Origin: Azospirillaceae bacterium
GTDB lineage: Bacteria; Pseudomonadota; Alphaproteobacteria; Azospirillales; Azospirillaceae
Direction: 5' to 3'
Assembly (NCBI GenBank): GCA_031291675.1
Contig: JARLIO010000030.1
Span: forward strand, 62,001 to 126,000
Length of the DNA stretch: 64,000 bases
The translations under genes were made by a program, and so were the position numbers. How positions within the stretch are numbered: the first letter of the stretch is position 1; each line of letters starts with the position of its first letter. Below are positions 17,517 through 25,783 of the stretch, in pieces. The notes beneath the pieces are model-generated. The model saw nothing but the letters and a program-made list of their open reading frames with translations, was not told where the DNA came from and did no database searches.

Positions 17517-19025
17517 ATGACGAATCCCCCCCGGGGCGGGCCGGTGGAACCGGAGCCGCCCTTGACGTCACCATCGCTCGATCCCGTGGATTGGGATGCC
17601 TATCGCGTCGAGGCGCATCGTCTGCTGGATGCGGTGCTTGACGAGATCCGCGATGTCGCTGCCGGCCCGGCGTGGCGTCCGTTACCGGATGACATCAAGG
17701 CGGGCTTCGCCGCACCGTTGCCCCAGGATGGTGAACCAATTGCCGCGGTCTGGGCACAATGCCGCGACACGGTGATGCCCTATGGCGTCGGCAACCGGCA
17801 TCCCCGTTTTCTCGGGTGGGTTCATGGCGCCGGCACGGTTGGCGGTATGCTGGGGGAACTCGCGGCGGCCGGGCTCAATGCCAATCTCGGCGGGCGCGAC
17901 CACGCCCCGGTCTATCTGGAGCGCCAGGTTGTGGCATGGTTCCGCGACCTTTTCGGTTTTCCCGAAACGGCCGCCGGTCTTCTGGTCACGGGAACGTCGA
18001 CGGCGAATTTGATCGGGGTGACGGTGGCACGAACCGCTGCGGCGGGGCCCAGGGTTCGTCAGCATGGGGTCGCCGGGTTGCGCTTGGTCGGTTACGCCTC
18101 GGATCAGGTTCACGGTTGCGTTGCCAAGGCGTTTGACATCACCGGACTGGGGCGCGATGCGTTGCGTCTGATCCCGACGGATCGCAATTTCCGCATTGAG
18201 ATCCCGGCGCTGCAGGCGGCGATCGCCGCCGACCGGCGTGCCGGGTTTCAACCTTTCCTGGTCGTCGGCTGTGCCGGGACGGTCAATACCGGTGCCATTG
18301 ATCCGCTGCCGCAGCTCGCCGATCTGGCCGCGGCCGAGGGGCTGTGGTTCCATGTCGACGGTGCCTTTGGCGGTCTGGTGCGTCTGGCCCCGGCCTTGGC
18401 CCCGCTGGTCGCGGGGATCGAGCGGGCCGATTCATTGGCGTTCGATTTTCACAAATGGCTGCACGTCCCCTATGATGCCGGGGGCATTCTGGTTCGTGAC
18501 GGTGCGTTGCAAGTGGCGACATTTGGCGGCCGGGCGCCCTATCTGGCCGGGGCCGATGGCGGGACAGCGGGCGGCGAACCGTGGTTCTGCGATCTGGGGA
18601 TCGACCTGTCGCGTGGATTTCGGGCGTTGAAGGTGTGGTTCACCCTCAAGGAGCATGGCGCCCGCCGCCTCGGCGCCAAGATTGCCGACAATTGCCGGCT
18701 CGCGGCCTATCTGGCGGCCCGGGTCATTGCGGCGCCCGATCTGGAACTGGCGGCACCGGTCCCGCTCAATATCGTTTGCCTGCGCTATGTTGCGCCGGAC
18801 GACGCCCGCGATGGTGACGCGCTGAACGCCGCGATCGTTGTCGAGCTTCAGCGGCGGGGACTGGCGGTGCCGTCGACGACGGTGCTGGAACGTCGGCTGG
18901 CGATCAGGGTCAACATCACCAATCATCGGACCCAGGCGGCCGATCTGGACCTGCTGGTGCGGGCGATCCAGGCCATTGGCCGCGAGCTGACAGGCCGTGC
19001 GGAGGGCGCGCCGATCGGCGAATAG
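17517..19025 (+). CDS. Group II PLP-dependent amino-acid decarboxylase
   Basis: This 502-residue fold-type I enzyme belongs to the aromatic-amino-acid/glutamate/histidine decarboxylase group. The PLP-contacting aspartate is Asp281 in FHVDGAFGG and the Schiff-base lysine is Lys313 in FDFHKWLHVPYD. HPRFLGWVHG, LVTGTSTAN and the C-terminal RVNITNHRT also match this group. Substrate specificity cannot be read from the sequence. ATG 17517 follows the TPR/ATP-grasp stop by one base; the frame upstream of it is just a shadow inside that gene. I infer that the decarboxylase supplies or processes an amine for the ATP-grasp partner. Confidence 0.88.
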   Translation: MTNPPRGGPVEPEPPLTSPSLDPVDWDAYRVEAHRLLDAVLDEIRDVAAGPAWRPLPDDIKAGFAAPLPQDGEPIAAVWAQCRDTVMPYGVGNRHPRFLGWVHGAGTVGGMLGELAAAGLNANLGGRDHAPVYLERQVVAWFRDLFGFPETAAGLLVTGTSTANLIGVTVARTAAAGPRVRQHGVAGLRLVGYASDQVHGCVAKAFDITGLGRDALRLIPTDRNFRIEIPALQAAIAADRRAGFQPFLVVGCAGTVNTGAIDPLPQLADLAAAEGLWFHVDGAFGGLVRLAPALAPLVAGIERADSLAFDFHKWLHVPYDAGGILVRDGALQVATFGGRAPYLAGADGGTAGGEPWFCDLGIDLSRGFRALKVWFTLKEHGARRLGAKIADNCRLAAYLAARVIAAPDLELAAPVPLNIVCLRYVAPDDARDGDALNAAIVVELQRRGLAVPSTTVLERRLAIRVNITNHRTQAADLDLLVRAIQAIGRELTGRAEGAPIGE

Positions 19026-19061
19026 CGGCGCTCATCCTTTATAGTCGCCGCTGTCACAATG

Positions 19062-19730
19062 TCAGGCATCGACCCGTTGCCGTACCCGGGCGAAAATCTC
19101 ATGAAACATTGTGGTCGTCAGCAGCCCGGAATTGGTATTGCGCCGCGAGGGGTGGTAGGTCGCCAGCAAAGTGACCCCGGTCGGCAGCGCGAACTCGCCG
19201 CCATGGCTGAATTTCTGCGCAGAAGGACGCAGACCATGCGCGGCCAGGATCGCACCATGGGCAATCCCGCCCAGGGCGACGATGACTTTGACACGGCTGA
19301 AAGTCGCCAGCTCGGCTTCGAAGAACGCGCGACAGGTCACGATCTCGATCCGTTCCGGCTTGTTCTGCGGCGGTACGCAGCGCACGGCATTGATCAGACG
19401 GGCGTCGCGCAGCACCAGACTGTCGCCGGGGTCGGCACGGTATTCGCCGTCGGCGAAGCCGAATTTCTGCAGCGTCGGGTAGAGCAGATCACCGGCATAA
19501 TCGCCGGTGAACGGGCGGCCGGTGCGATTGGCCCCCTTCAGCCCTGGTGCCAGACCGACAATCAACAGGCTCGGCTGTTCGCTGCCGAATGATGGCACCG
19601 GACCGTTGAAGTAATCAGGAAACTGTCCCCGGTTTGCCATTCGAAAGCTAAGCAAACGCGGGCACAGCGGGCAATCATGCGCCGGCTGCGTCGGATCGAT
19701 GTCTCGAACCGACGCTGGACTGGAGGTCAT
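19062..19730 (-). CDS. Uracil-DNA glycosylase, UDGb (family 5) type
   Basis: This 222-residue base-excision repair enzyme removes uracil or deaminated bases from DNA. It has motif A GLAPGLKGANRTGRPFTGD, in which the catalytic Asp/Asn of other families is absent, as in family 5. The C-terminal motif HPSRRNTNSG also fits. Cysteines in CPLC, and further Cys in VRCVPPQ and VTCRAFF, fit a four-Cys [4Fe-4S] site. Its ATG overlaps the stop of the NYN-domain gene by one base (TAATG on the minus strand). It is convergent with the decarboxylase gene. Confidence 0.9.
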   Translation of the reverse strand: MTSSPASVRDIDPTQPAHDCPLCPRLLSFRMANRGQFPDYFNGPVPSFGSEQPSLLIVGLAPGLKGANRTGRPFTGDYAGDLLYPTLQKFGFADGEYRADPGDSLVLRDARLINAVRCVPPQNKPERIEIVTCRAFFEAELATFSRVKVIVALGGIAHGAILAAHGLRPSAQKFSHGGEFALPTGVTLLATYHPSRRNTNSGLLTTTMFHEIFARVRQRVDA

Positions 19731-20341
19731 TACACCGACTCATACAGGGCCGACGGGCTGGGATGATCGGTCTGCATCCCCTGGCCGGGCATGCCTTGTG
19801 GATCCCGATTGGGATGGACCCGGGCGATGTTGCCGGCGAGGTCCTGCAGCTCGATGAAGTTGTCGGCCTGGCGCCGCAGCTCATCGGCGACCATGGGCGG
19901 TTGCGAGCGTACCGTGCTGATGACGCTGACGCGGACGCCTTTGCGCTGAACGGCCTCAACCAGGCGGCGGAAGTCGCCATCGCCGGAAAACAGCAGAATA
20001 TGATCGACATGTTCCGCCATCTCCATGACATCGATCGCCAATTCGATGTCCATGTTACCCTTGATTTTCCGGCGGCCGGAGGCGTCGGTGAACTCCTTGG
20101 TCGGCTTCGTCACCATCGTGTAGCCATTATAATCAAGCCAGTCGACCAGGGGGCGGATCGGCGAATATTCCTGGTCCTCGACAAGAGCAGTGTAATAGAA
20201 AGCGCGAACAAGTCGCCCCTTTGATGCAAAAAGATCCAGCAAGCGCTTATAATCGATATCAAATCCCAGGGCTCTCGCGGCGGCGTAGAGATTTGCGCCG
20301 TCGATAAACATTGCAATTCTTTCTTGGGCATAAAATGGCAT
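19730..20341 (-). CDS. NYN-domain (LabA/DUF88) protein
   Basis: This 203-residue protein of the PIN-like NYN nuclease group is related to LabA. Visible are the first acidic motif MFIDGANLYAAA near the N-terminus, KGNMDIELAIDVMEM, and LFSGDGDFRRLVEAVQRKG, which together supply the conserved aspartates of the metal site. NYN proteins are predicted RNases. I chose the ATG at 20341 because GAGG lies at good spacing and LabA proteins usually begin near this point. An upstream in-frame ATG (20404) would add 21 residues but lacks a ribosome binding site. It is co-transcribed with the uracil-DNA glycosylase gene. Confidence 0.9.
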   Translation of the reverse strand: MPFYAQERIAMFIDGANLYAAARALGFDIDYKRLLDLFASKGRLVRAFYYTALVEDQEYSPIRPLVDWLDYNGYTMVTKPTKEFTDASGRRKIKGNMDIELAIDVMEMAEHVDHILLFSGDGDFRRLVEAVQRKGVRVSVISTVRSQPPMVADELRRQADNFIELQDLAGNIARVHPNRDPQGMPGQGMQTDHPSPSALYESV

Positions 20342-20487
20342 GGTATTATCCTCTGCTTCGTAGTGCGCAATTACTGGTTGTGTCATTGTCTCTTGATCCG
20401 TCATGCGGTCGATGGATGACTATCCATCCCTTTTTCAGTAATGTTGGCGCTTAACCCATTATCCTTTCGGCCTTGTTCGATATGGTG

Positions 20488-20515
20488 TTGACAAGGCCAT
20501 TTTCAGGATTACAAC
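20488..20515 (+). promoter_or_regulatory. Sigma70-like promoter for folK
   Basis: TTGACA (20488-20493), a 16-bp spacer, then TACAAC (20510-20515), about 50 bp before the folK start. The -35 is a perfect consensus and the -10 is weak. Confidence 0.4.
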
Positions 20516-20565
20516 CGCACATGATAACTTAGATAGGTCAAAAACGGCCAATAGGCAAGAGCACC

Positions 20566-21093
20566 GTGGCGCAAGAAAAACCGATCGTGCTGGTCGCTTT
20601 AGGATCTAATCTTGGTCATGCGGGATTCGGCTCCCCCCTGGCAACATGTCAGGCGGCGGTCGCCGCCCTGATCGAACGCGGAACCTCCGTTTTGGCACTG
20701 TCGCGTTGGTATCGAACCGCCCCGGTGCCGGCATCGGATCAGCCTTGGTACGTCAATGGCGTCGCTCTTGTCGATAGTGCATTGGGCCCGGACGCGTTGC
20801 TGGAACGGCTCCACGCCATTGAAGCCGCTTTCGGCCGGGTGCGCCGGGAGCGCAACGAAGCGCGCTGCCTGGATCTGGATCTGCTGGCCTGGGGTGACAG
20901 GATTATGCCGGGGCCGCAAGCGCCGATCCTGCCACATCCGCGGCTTCACCAGCGGGCGTTCGTTTTGCGCCCGTTGCTCGATATTGCCCCGGACTGGCGC
21001 CATCCGTTGTTGGGCCGGAGCGCGCGTGAATTGGCCCGCGAGCTGCCGCCCGATCAGGTCACCACGGTGATCGCCGATGACGGCCAGGCATGA
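20566..21093 (+). CDS. folK: 2-amino-4-hydroxy-6-hydroxymethyldihydropteridine pyrophosphokinase
   Basis: This 175-residue enzyme (HPPK) transfers pyrophosphate from ATP to the pterin in folate synthesis. It shows VALGSNLGH at the N-terminus, LSRWYRTAPV, QPWYVNGV, the core RxxRxxRxLDLDLLxxG pattern (RRERNEARCLDLDLLAWGD) and ILPHPRLHQRAFVLRPL. The start is GTG. It stands alone, and the next gene (rpoZ) is 590 bp away across a MITE-like insertion. Confidence 0.96.
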   Translation: MAQEKPIVLVALGSNLGHAGFGSPLATCQAAVAALIERGTSVLALSRWYRTAPVPASDQPWYVNGVALVDSALGPDALLERLHAIEAAFGRVRRERNEARCLDLDLLAWGDRIMPGPQAPILPHPRLHQRAFVLRPLLDIAPDWRHPLLGRSARELARELPPDQVTTVIADDGQA

Positions 21094-21141
21094 TCGGGTC
21101 GGTTCGCGGTTCTCGCCGTGCGCCCCCGGTTTGATGGGAGC

Positions 21142-21600
21142 CGGTTTGACCAGCAGTTCTCATTTTGGCTACGACCCAAAAAACGCGCCAGGGGGCGGTT
21201 TCGATTTTGGGTGACAGGAGAACACGGATTGACACGGATTACACGGATATCCGGGCATCGTCACCGGCGGCGCCCCCGCCTTAACCAAGGGCGGCGTTCG
21301 GGCGGGGGTGTTTTCAGGGGGATGATCCATGAATTCCTTCGGACTGGGAAGTGCCTGGCCACGCGATACCTCTCCGGTGTCAATCGATTGCCCGTGATTT
21401 AGTCGCAGCACCACCCGATGGCCGATGACGAGATCAAGGTCCGAATGAAGCATTGGGCTTTCGCTCAAGCGCAACGGCGGCAATGCCCCAGCCCCTCTTT
21501 GTTTTTGTCAAAAGAGAAGGCGGATTCGGGGTTCACCCCGAGCGGGTGTGGGCGGCAGCCCGCGGGCCGACAGCCAAAATGAGAACCGGTGCGGTTTGAC
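21142..21600. mobile_element. MITE-like non-autonomous element with 20-bp inverted ends and 9-bp target duplication
   Basis: The ends at 21151-21170 and 21572-21591 are inverted repeats, 18 of 20 positions identical, with a perfect 15-bp core GTTCTCATTTTGGCT / AGCCAAAATGAGAAC. Directly outside both ends is the same nine bases, CGGTTTGAC (21142-21150 and 21592-21600), the mark of a transposition event. The 441-bp interior has no transposase frame and contains three ACACGGAT(T/A) units. A 9-bp duplication is typical of several DDE families such as IS4 and IS1, but the parent element is unknown. Confidence 0.75.
21222..21249 (+). repeat. ACACGGATT direct repeats inside the MITE-like element
   Basis: There are three copies: 21222-21230, 21232-21240 and 21241-21249 (the last ends in A). 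The same short word recurs in the gap before msrA near 47.8 kb. Confidence 0.7.
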
Positions 21601-21608
21601 AGGGACGC

Positions 21609-21637
21609 TTGCGCAATCGGTTGTCACCGCCTATCTT
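21609..21637 (+). promoter_or_regulatory. Possible rpoZ promoter
   Basis: TTGCGC (21609-21614), a 17-bp spacer, then TATCTT (21632-21637), 49 bp before the rpoZ ATG. The -35 is a weak match. It begins nine bases after the right target duplication of the MITE-like element. Confidence 0.35.
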
Positions 21638-21685
21638 AAAGGGCTCTGAAAAGCAGGTTGATGAGATTAGCGGAGTTCGGGTGTC

Positions 21686-22117
21686 ATGGCGCGTGTAACT
21701 GTCGAGGATTGCGTTCTCAAAATCCCGAACCGGTTCGACCTGGTGATGGCGGCGGCGCAGCGGGCGCGCGACATCACCGCGGGGGCTTCGCTAACGATCG
21801 ATCGCGACAATGACAAGAATCCAGTCGTAGCATTGCGCGAGATCGCTGATGAGACAGTGTCGGTTGAGGCACTGCGCAATTCGCTGATCAAGGGCCATCA
21901 GAAGCATGTCGAGGCCGATGAGCCCGAAGAGGATATCGTCGAGCTGATGGCCGGCGAGCAGGGGGTCTGGGCTCCGGTCATGGACGGTGAAGTCGACGAG
22001 CCGTTGGCCGTCGATGATGAAGAGGAAGACGAGGCGCTCGAAGCAGCCGAGGACGAGCCCGAAGACGGCTTCCCCGAAGGCGTCGTCGATGGGGATCTCG
22101 ACGAACCACTGCTGTAA
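21686..22117 (+). CDS. rpoZ: RNA polymerase omega subunit
   Basis: This 143-residue omega subunit helps fold and assemble the beta' subunit of RNA polymerase. The N-terminal 60 residues match omega: [43 protein letters not shown]. The protein is longer than the roughly 90 residues of E. coli omega because of a very acidic tail rich in Glu/Asp (residues about 75-143). It stands directly upstream of rsh, as is common in alphaproteobacteria, linking the polymerase subunit with stringent-response control. Confidence 0.96.
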   Translation: MARVTVEDCVLKIPNRFDLVMAAAQRARDITAGASLTIDRDNDKNPVVALREIADETVSVEALRNSLIKGHQKHVEADEPEEDIVELMAGEQGVWAPVMDGEVDEPLAVDDEEEDEALEAAEDEPEDGFPEGVVDGDLDEPLL

Positions 22118-22128
22118 TCCGGATGATC

Positions 22129-22148
22129 CCGAACCGCGATCGGTTCGG
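22129..22148 (+). terminator. Hairpin between rpoZ and rsh
   Basis: CCGAACCG (22129-22136), a CGAT tetraloop, then CGGTTCGG (22141-22148): a perfect 8-bp stem eleven bases after the rpoZ stop. No T-run follows, so it may attenuate rather than fully separate rpoZ from rsh. Confidence 0.35.
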
Positions 22149-22234
22149 CCACGGATGGGCGGGGGTGAATCCAGGGCTTTGCGCCGCTTGCCAACAGGCG
22201 CGGCGGCTCGTGTCGTGCCTTGCGGGGGCGGGCG

Positions 22235-24403
22235 ATGATCCGCCAATATGAGCTGGTCGAGCGGGTTCGGGCCTATGATCCGACGGCCGACGAGGATTTG
22301 CTGAACCGCGCCTATGTCTTTTCGATGAAGGCGCACGGGTCGCAGATGCGGGCCTCGGGCGACCCCTATTTTTCTCACCCGCTCGAAGTCGCCGGTATCC
22401 TGACCCAGATGAAGCTGGATACCGCCTCGATCGTGACCGCGCTGTTGCACGACACCGTCGAGGATACCGTCGCAACCCTGGCCGACATCGAAAGGCTGTT
22501 CGGCCACGACATCATGCGGCTGGTCGACGGCGTCACCAAGCTGTCGCGCATCGAACTCCAGAGCGATCAGACCAAGCAGGCGGAGAATTTCCGCAAGCTG
22601 GTCCTGGCGATGAGCGAAGATATCCGCGTCCTGCTCGTCAAGCTGGCGGATCGTCTGCACAATATGCGGACGCTGCACTATCTCAACAATCCGGAAAAAC
22701 GGAAGCGGATCGCCCGCGAAACGCTGGAGATCTATGCCCCGCTGGCTGAGCGGATCGGCATCCAGCGGATGAAGGACGAGCTGGAAGATCTTGCCTTCTC
22801 CGAGCTCAATCCCGATGCCCGGGATTCGATCCTGATGCGCCTGGCCCATTTGCGCACCGAAGGCACCGGCGTGGTCGACCGTGTCATGGCCGAGCTGCGG
22901 GACATTCTGGACAAGAATGGCCTGGGTGCCGCCTCGGTCTCCGGCCGCGAAAAGACGCCCTATTCGATCTGGCGCAAGATGCACCTCAAGAATGTCACGT
23001 TCGAGCAGCTCTCGGACATCATGGCGTTCCGCATCATGGTCGACGATTCCGACGAATGCTACCAGGTCCTGGGCATCATCCATGGCCGCTATCACGTCGT
23101 GCCAGGCCGGTTCAAGGACTATATCTCGACCCCCAAGCCCAACGGTTACCGGTCGCTGCATACCACGGTGATGGGTCCGGAGCGCCAGCGGGTTGAGGTT
23201 CAGATCCGCACCCGCGACATGCATGAGATCTCGGAACTTGGTGTCGCGGCGCACTGGGCCTATAAATCAACCCAACCGGTCACGCTCGACAGCCTGCAAT
23301 ATCGCTGGCTGCGGGAACTTCTCGATATTCTGGAGCATGCGCAGAAACCGGAGGAGTTCCTGGAACACACCAAGATGGAGTTGTTCCAGGATCAGGTGTT
23401 CTGCTTCACCCCCAAGGGCGACCTGATCGCCTTGCCGCGCGGCGCGACACCGGTCGATTTTGCCTATGCCGTCCATTCCGCGGTCGGTGACACCTGCGTT
23501 GGCGCCAAGATCAATTCCCGGATGCTGCCGCTGCGGACCCAACTGCAGAATGGCGACCAGGTCGAAATCCTGACCTCCAAGGCCCAGACGCCGTCGGCAA
23601 CCTGGCTCGAACTCGCGGTGACGGGCAAGGCGCGGGCGCGGATCCGCCGCTTCATCCGCCTGCAGCAGCGCACCCAGTATATCGATCTCGGCAAGGCGTT
23701 GCTGCAAAAGCTGTTCCGCCAGGAAGGCTACGACTTCTCCGACAAGGCCGTCGACGGCGTCATCAAGATCTTCCAGGCTGCCACCAGCGAGGATCTGTAC
23801 GCCAGTCTGGGCGCGGGCCTGGTGTCGGGCCGCGAGGTCTTCAATGCGGTGTTCCCGGGTCATCGCCAGCAGGCCACCAGTCTCCAGACCGTCGACGAGA
23901 AAATCGCGGCGCAGAACAAGGCGCGGGCAAAGGCCAAGGGGCTCGACTCCCCCCTGCCGATCCGCGGTCTGTTCGGCGGGCTGGCGGTCCATTTTGCCCG
24001 GTGCTGTCACCCGCTGCCCGGGGACCGGATCGTCGGCATCGTCACCACGGGCAAGGGGGTGACGATCCACACCATCGATTGCGAAACCCTTGATAGTTTC
24101 AATGATACGCCGGAACGTTGGATCGATGTCGCCTGGGAAGCTGACGCCGAAACCGCGGAAATCCATGTCGGCCGGCTCGCGGTGATCCTGGCCAACGAGC
24201 CGGGCAGCCTGGGGACCCTGTCGACGGTGATCGGCAAGAACGGTGGTAACATCACCAATCTGAAGATCACCAGCCGGTCGCGCGACCTGTTTGAGATGCT
24301 GATCGACATCGACGTCAAGGATGTGAAACATCTGACCAATATCATGGCGGCGCTGCGGGCGACGCCGGTGATCAATTCCGTCGACCGGGCGCGCAGCCGA
24401 TAG
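22235..24403 (+). CDS. rsh: Bifunctional (p)ppGpp synthetase/hydrolase
   Basis: This 722-residue Rel/SpoT protein makes and degrades (p)ppGpp. In order, it has an HD hydrolase domain (YFSHPLEVA, then the intact metal motif LLHDTVEDT), a synthetase domain (KTPYSIWRKM, DIMAFRIMVDD, KPNGYRSLHTTV), a TGS domain (LPRGATPVDFAYAVHSAVGD), a central Cys-containing region (FARCCHPLPGD) and a C-terminal ACT domain (LGTLSTVIGKNGGNITN). Both catalytic halves look intact. ATG 22235 (MIRQYELVERV) is preferred over the upstream TTG. It lies downstream of rpoZ. Confidence 0.96.
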   Translation: MIRQYELVERVRAYDPTADEDLLNRAYVFSMKAHGSQMRASGDPYFSHPLEVAGILTQMKLDTASIVTALLHDTVEDTVATLADIERLFGHDIMRLVDGVTKLSRIELQSDQTKQAENFRKLVLAMSEDIRVLLVKLADRLHNMRTLHYLNNPEKRKRIARETLEIYAPLAERIGIQRMKDELEDLAFSELNPDARDSILMRLAHLRTEGTGVVDRVMAELRDILDKNGLGAASVSGREKTPYSIWRKMHLKNVTFEQLSDIMAFRIMVDDSDECYQVLGIIHGRYHVVPGRFKDYISTPKPNGYRSLHTTVMGPERQRVEVQIRTRDMHEISELGVAAHWAYKSTQPVTLDSLQYRWLRELLDILEHAQKPEEFLEHTKMELFQDQVFCFTPKGDLIALPRGATPVDFAYAVHSAVGDTCVGAKINSRMLPLRTQLQNGDQVEILTSKAQTPSATWLELAVTGKARARIRRFIRLQQRTQYIDLGKALLQKLFRQEGYDFSDKAVDGVIKIFQAATSEDLYASLGAGLVSGREVFNAVFPGHRQQATSLQTVDEKIAAQNKARAKAKGLDSPLPIRGLFGGLAVHFARCCHPLPGDRIVGIVTTGKGVTIHTIDCETLDSFNDTPERWIDVAWEADAETAEIHVGRLAVILANEPGSLGTLSTVIGKNGGNITNLKITSRSRDLFEMLIDIDVKDVKHLTNIMAALRATPVINSVDRARSR

Positions 24404-24503
24404 AGCATTTTCCGACCAAGTGGGTTCCGGTTGGGCGTCGAAAATGCGACAAAACAAAGATCTAGAGCTGTTTCCGATCCAACGTGATCGGAAACAGCTC
24501 TAG
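24404..24503. repeat. Palindromic intergenic repeat pair after rsh
   Basis: Directly after the rsh stop, AGAGCATTTTCCGACC...GTCGAAAATGC forms an imperfect hairpin (about 24404-24448). Then CTAGAGCTGTTTCCGATC (24462-24479) and GATCGGAAACAGCTCTAG (24486-24503) form a perfect 18-bp stem with a six-base loop. This resembles the dispersed AGAGC...GCTCT palindromic repeats common in alphaproteobacterial genomes, and may also protect or end the rsh message. Confidence 0.7.
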
Positions 24504-24587
24504 CCCCAGGGTCGGGCGGTATTGCCGCCGGACCGATGCGGCCGCGCGGTGGCGCGCGATAACAAAGAAGGCACAGGACCAGGGACC

Positions 24588-25340
24588 ATGACCCGACATC
24601 TGCGGCTTGGCATCAATATCGACCATATCGCGACGGTGCGAAACGCGCGCGGCGGCGATCATCCGGATCCGTTGCGCGCGGCGCGCCTTGCGGTGGCGGC
24701 GCACGCCGATGGCATTACCGCCCATCTGCGCGAGGACCGGCGCCATATCCGTGACCGGGATATCGACCTGTTGCGTGCCGAGATCGCGCTGCCGCTCAAT
24801 ATGGAGATGGCGGCGACCCCGGAAATGATGGCGATCGCCCTGCGCCACCGTCCCCACGCGGTATGTCTGGTCCCCGAACGCCGCGCCGAGGTCACGACCG
24901 AAGGCGGGCTCGACGTTGCCGCGGGGCGCGACCATCTGGCCCCGATCATCCATGCGCTGACCGACGCCGGGATCCGGGTTTCGCTGTTCATCGACCCGGA
25001 TCCGCGTCAACTCGATGCCGCGCGCGCCCTGCGGGCGCCGGTGGTCGAATTGCACACCGGGGCCTATGCCAACGCCGCGCCGGGGCCGGACTGCGACGCT
25101 GAACTGGCCCGCCTCGTCGCCGCCGCGGCGCACGCCGAGGCGATCGGCCTGGAATGCCATGCCGGTCACGGCCTGCGCTACGACAATGTCGCGCCCGTGG
25201 CGGCGATCAGCAGTCTGCACGAGCTGAATATCGGGCATTTTCTGATCGGCGAGGCCATTTTTGTCGGCCTGGAGGCGGCGATCCGGCACATGCGGATTCT
25301 GATGGATCAGGCGCGCGCGCCGGGCGTGTCCCGGCGATGA
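24588..25340 (+). CDS. pdxJ: Pyridoxine 5'-phosphate synthase
   Basis: This 250-residue TIM-barrel enzyme closes the ring of vitamin B6 from 1-deoxyxylulose 5-phosphate and 3-amino-2-oxopropyl phosphate. Signatures are [64 protein letters not shown], and [12 protein letters not shown] with [13 protein letters not shown] at the end. ATG 24588 is chosen for the family start and the AGGACCAGGGA upstream. Its stop overlaps acpS (ATGA). It heads the run pdxJ-acpS-lepB-rnc-era. Confidence 0.97.
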   Translation: MTRHLRLGINIDHIATVRNARGGDHPDPLRAARLAVAAHADGITAHLREDRRHIRDRDIDLLRAEIALPLNMEMAATPEMMAIALRHRPHAVCLVPERRAEVTTEGGLDVAAGRDHLAPIIHALTDAGIRVSLFIDPDPRQLDAARALRAPVVELHTGAYANAAPGPDCDAELARLVAAAAHAEAIGLECHAGHGLRYDNVAPVAAISSLHELNIGHFLIGEAIFVGLEAAIRHMRILMDQARAPGVSRR

Positions 25341-25771
25341 TCCTGGGCATCGGCAATGATCTGGTCGATATTCGACGAATCGAACGGGTCCTGGAACGCC
25401 ATGGCGAGCGTTTTGTGACCCGGATCTTTACGCCGATCGAACGGGCGCGCAGCGAGCGACGCGCCGATGCCGGGAACCGGTCCGCCAGCTACGCCAAGCG
25501 CTTTGCGGCCAAGGAAGCCTGCAGCAAGGCTCTGGGCACCGGCCTGTCGCACGGCGTATTCTGGCGCGATATCGGCGTGGTCAATCTGGCTGGCGGGCGG
25601 CCGACGTTGGCCTTGACGGGAGGCGCCCTGCTCCGGCTCAATGCCCTCACCCCCAAGGGCATGGTGGCGCGGATCGATTTGACGCTGACCGACGAATACC
25701 CCTTGGCTCAAGCCATTGTCGTGATCTCCGCGGTTGCGCCAGCAGTGGACGCAGCAGCCCCCAAGCAATAG
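25337..25771 (+). CDS. acpS: Holo-[acyl-carrier-protein] synthase
   Basis: This 144-residue enzyme attaches the 4'-phosphopantetheine arm of CoA to acyl carrier protein. It has [18 protein letters not shown], where the Asp binds metal, and [17 protein letters not shown] with the catalytic Glu, plus the usual C-terminal HxSLTD-equivalent [14 protein letters not shown]. Length is normal with a slightly long C-terminus. ATG 25337 overlaps the pdxJ stop by four bases. lepB begins twelve bases after its stop. Confidence 0.95.
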   Translation: MILGIGNDLVDIRRIERVLERHGERFVTRIFTPIERARSERRADAGNRSASYAKRFAAKEACSKALGTGLSHGVFWRDIGVVNLAGGRPTLALTGGALLRLNALTPKGMVARIDLTLTDEYPLAQAIVVISAVAPAVDAAAPKQ

Positions 25772-25783
25772 AGGTTCTCCGTC

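Larger units (their letters stand above)
21094..21685. other. Intergenic region filled by a MITE-like insertion
   Basis: Nearly all of this 592-bp gap is the 441-bp element at 21151-21591 and its 9-bp target duplications. The remaining 85 bp before rpoZ hold a plausible promoter. No gene is supported. Confidence 0.7.

Noticed and set aside
21169-21483. Open frame of 104 codons inside the MITE-like element
   Set aside because: No transposase features, no ribosome binding site, and composition unlike the host genes.
21791-23254. Minus-strand open frame opposite rpoZ and rsh
   Set aside because: Asp/Gln/His/Arg-rich translation typical of antisense frames in GC-rich DNA. The plus-strand genes are certain.
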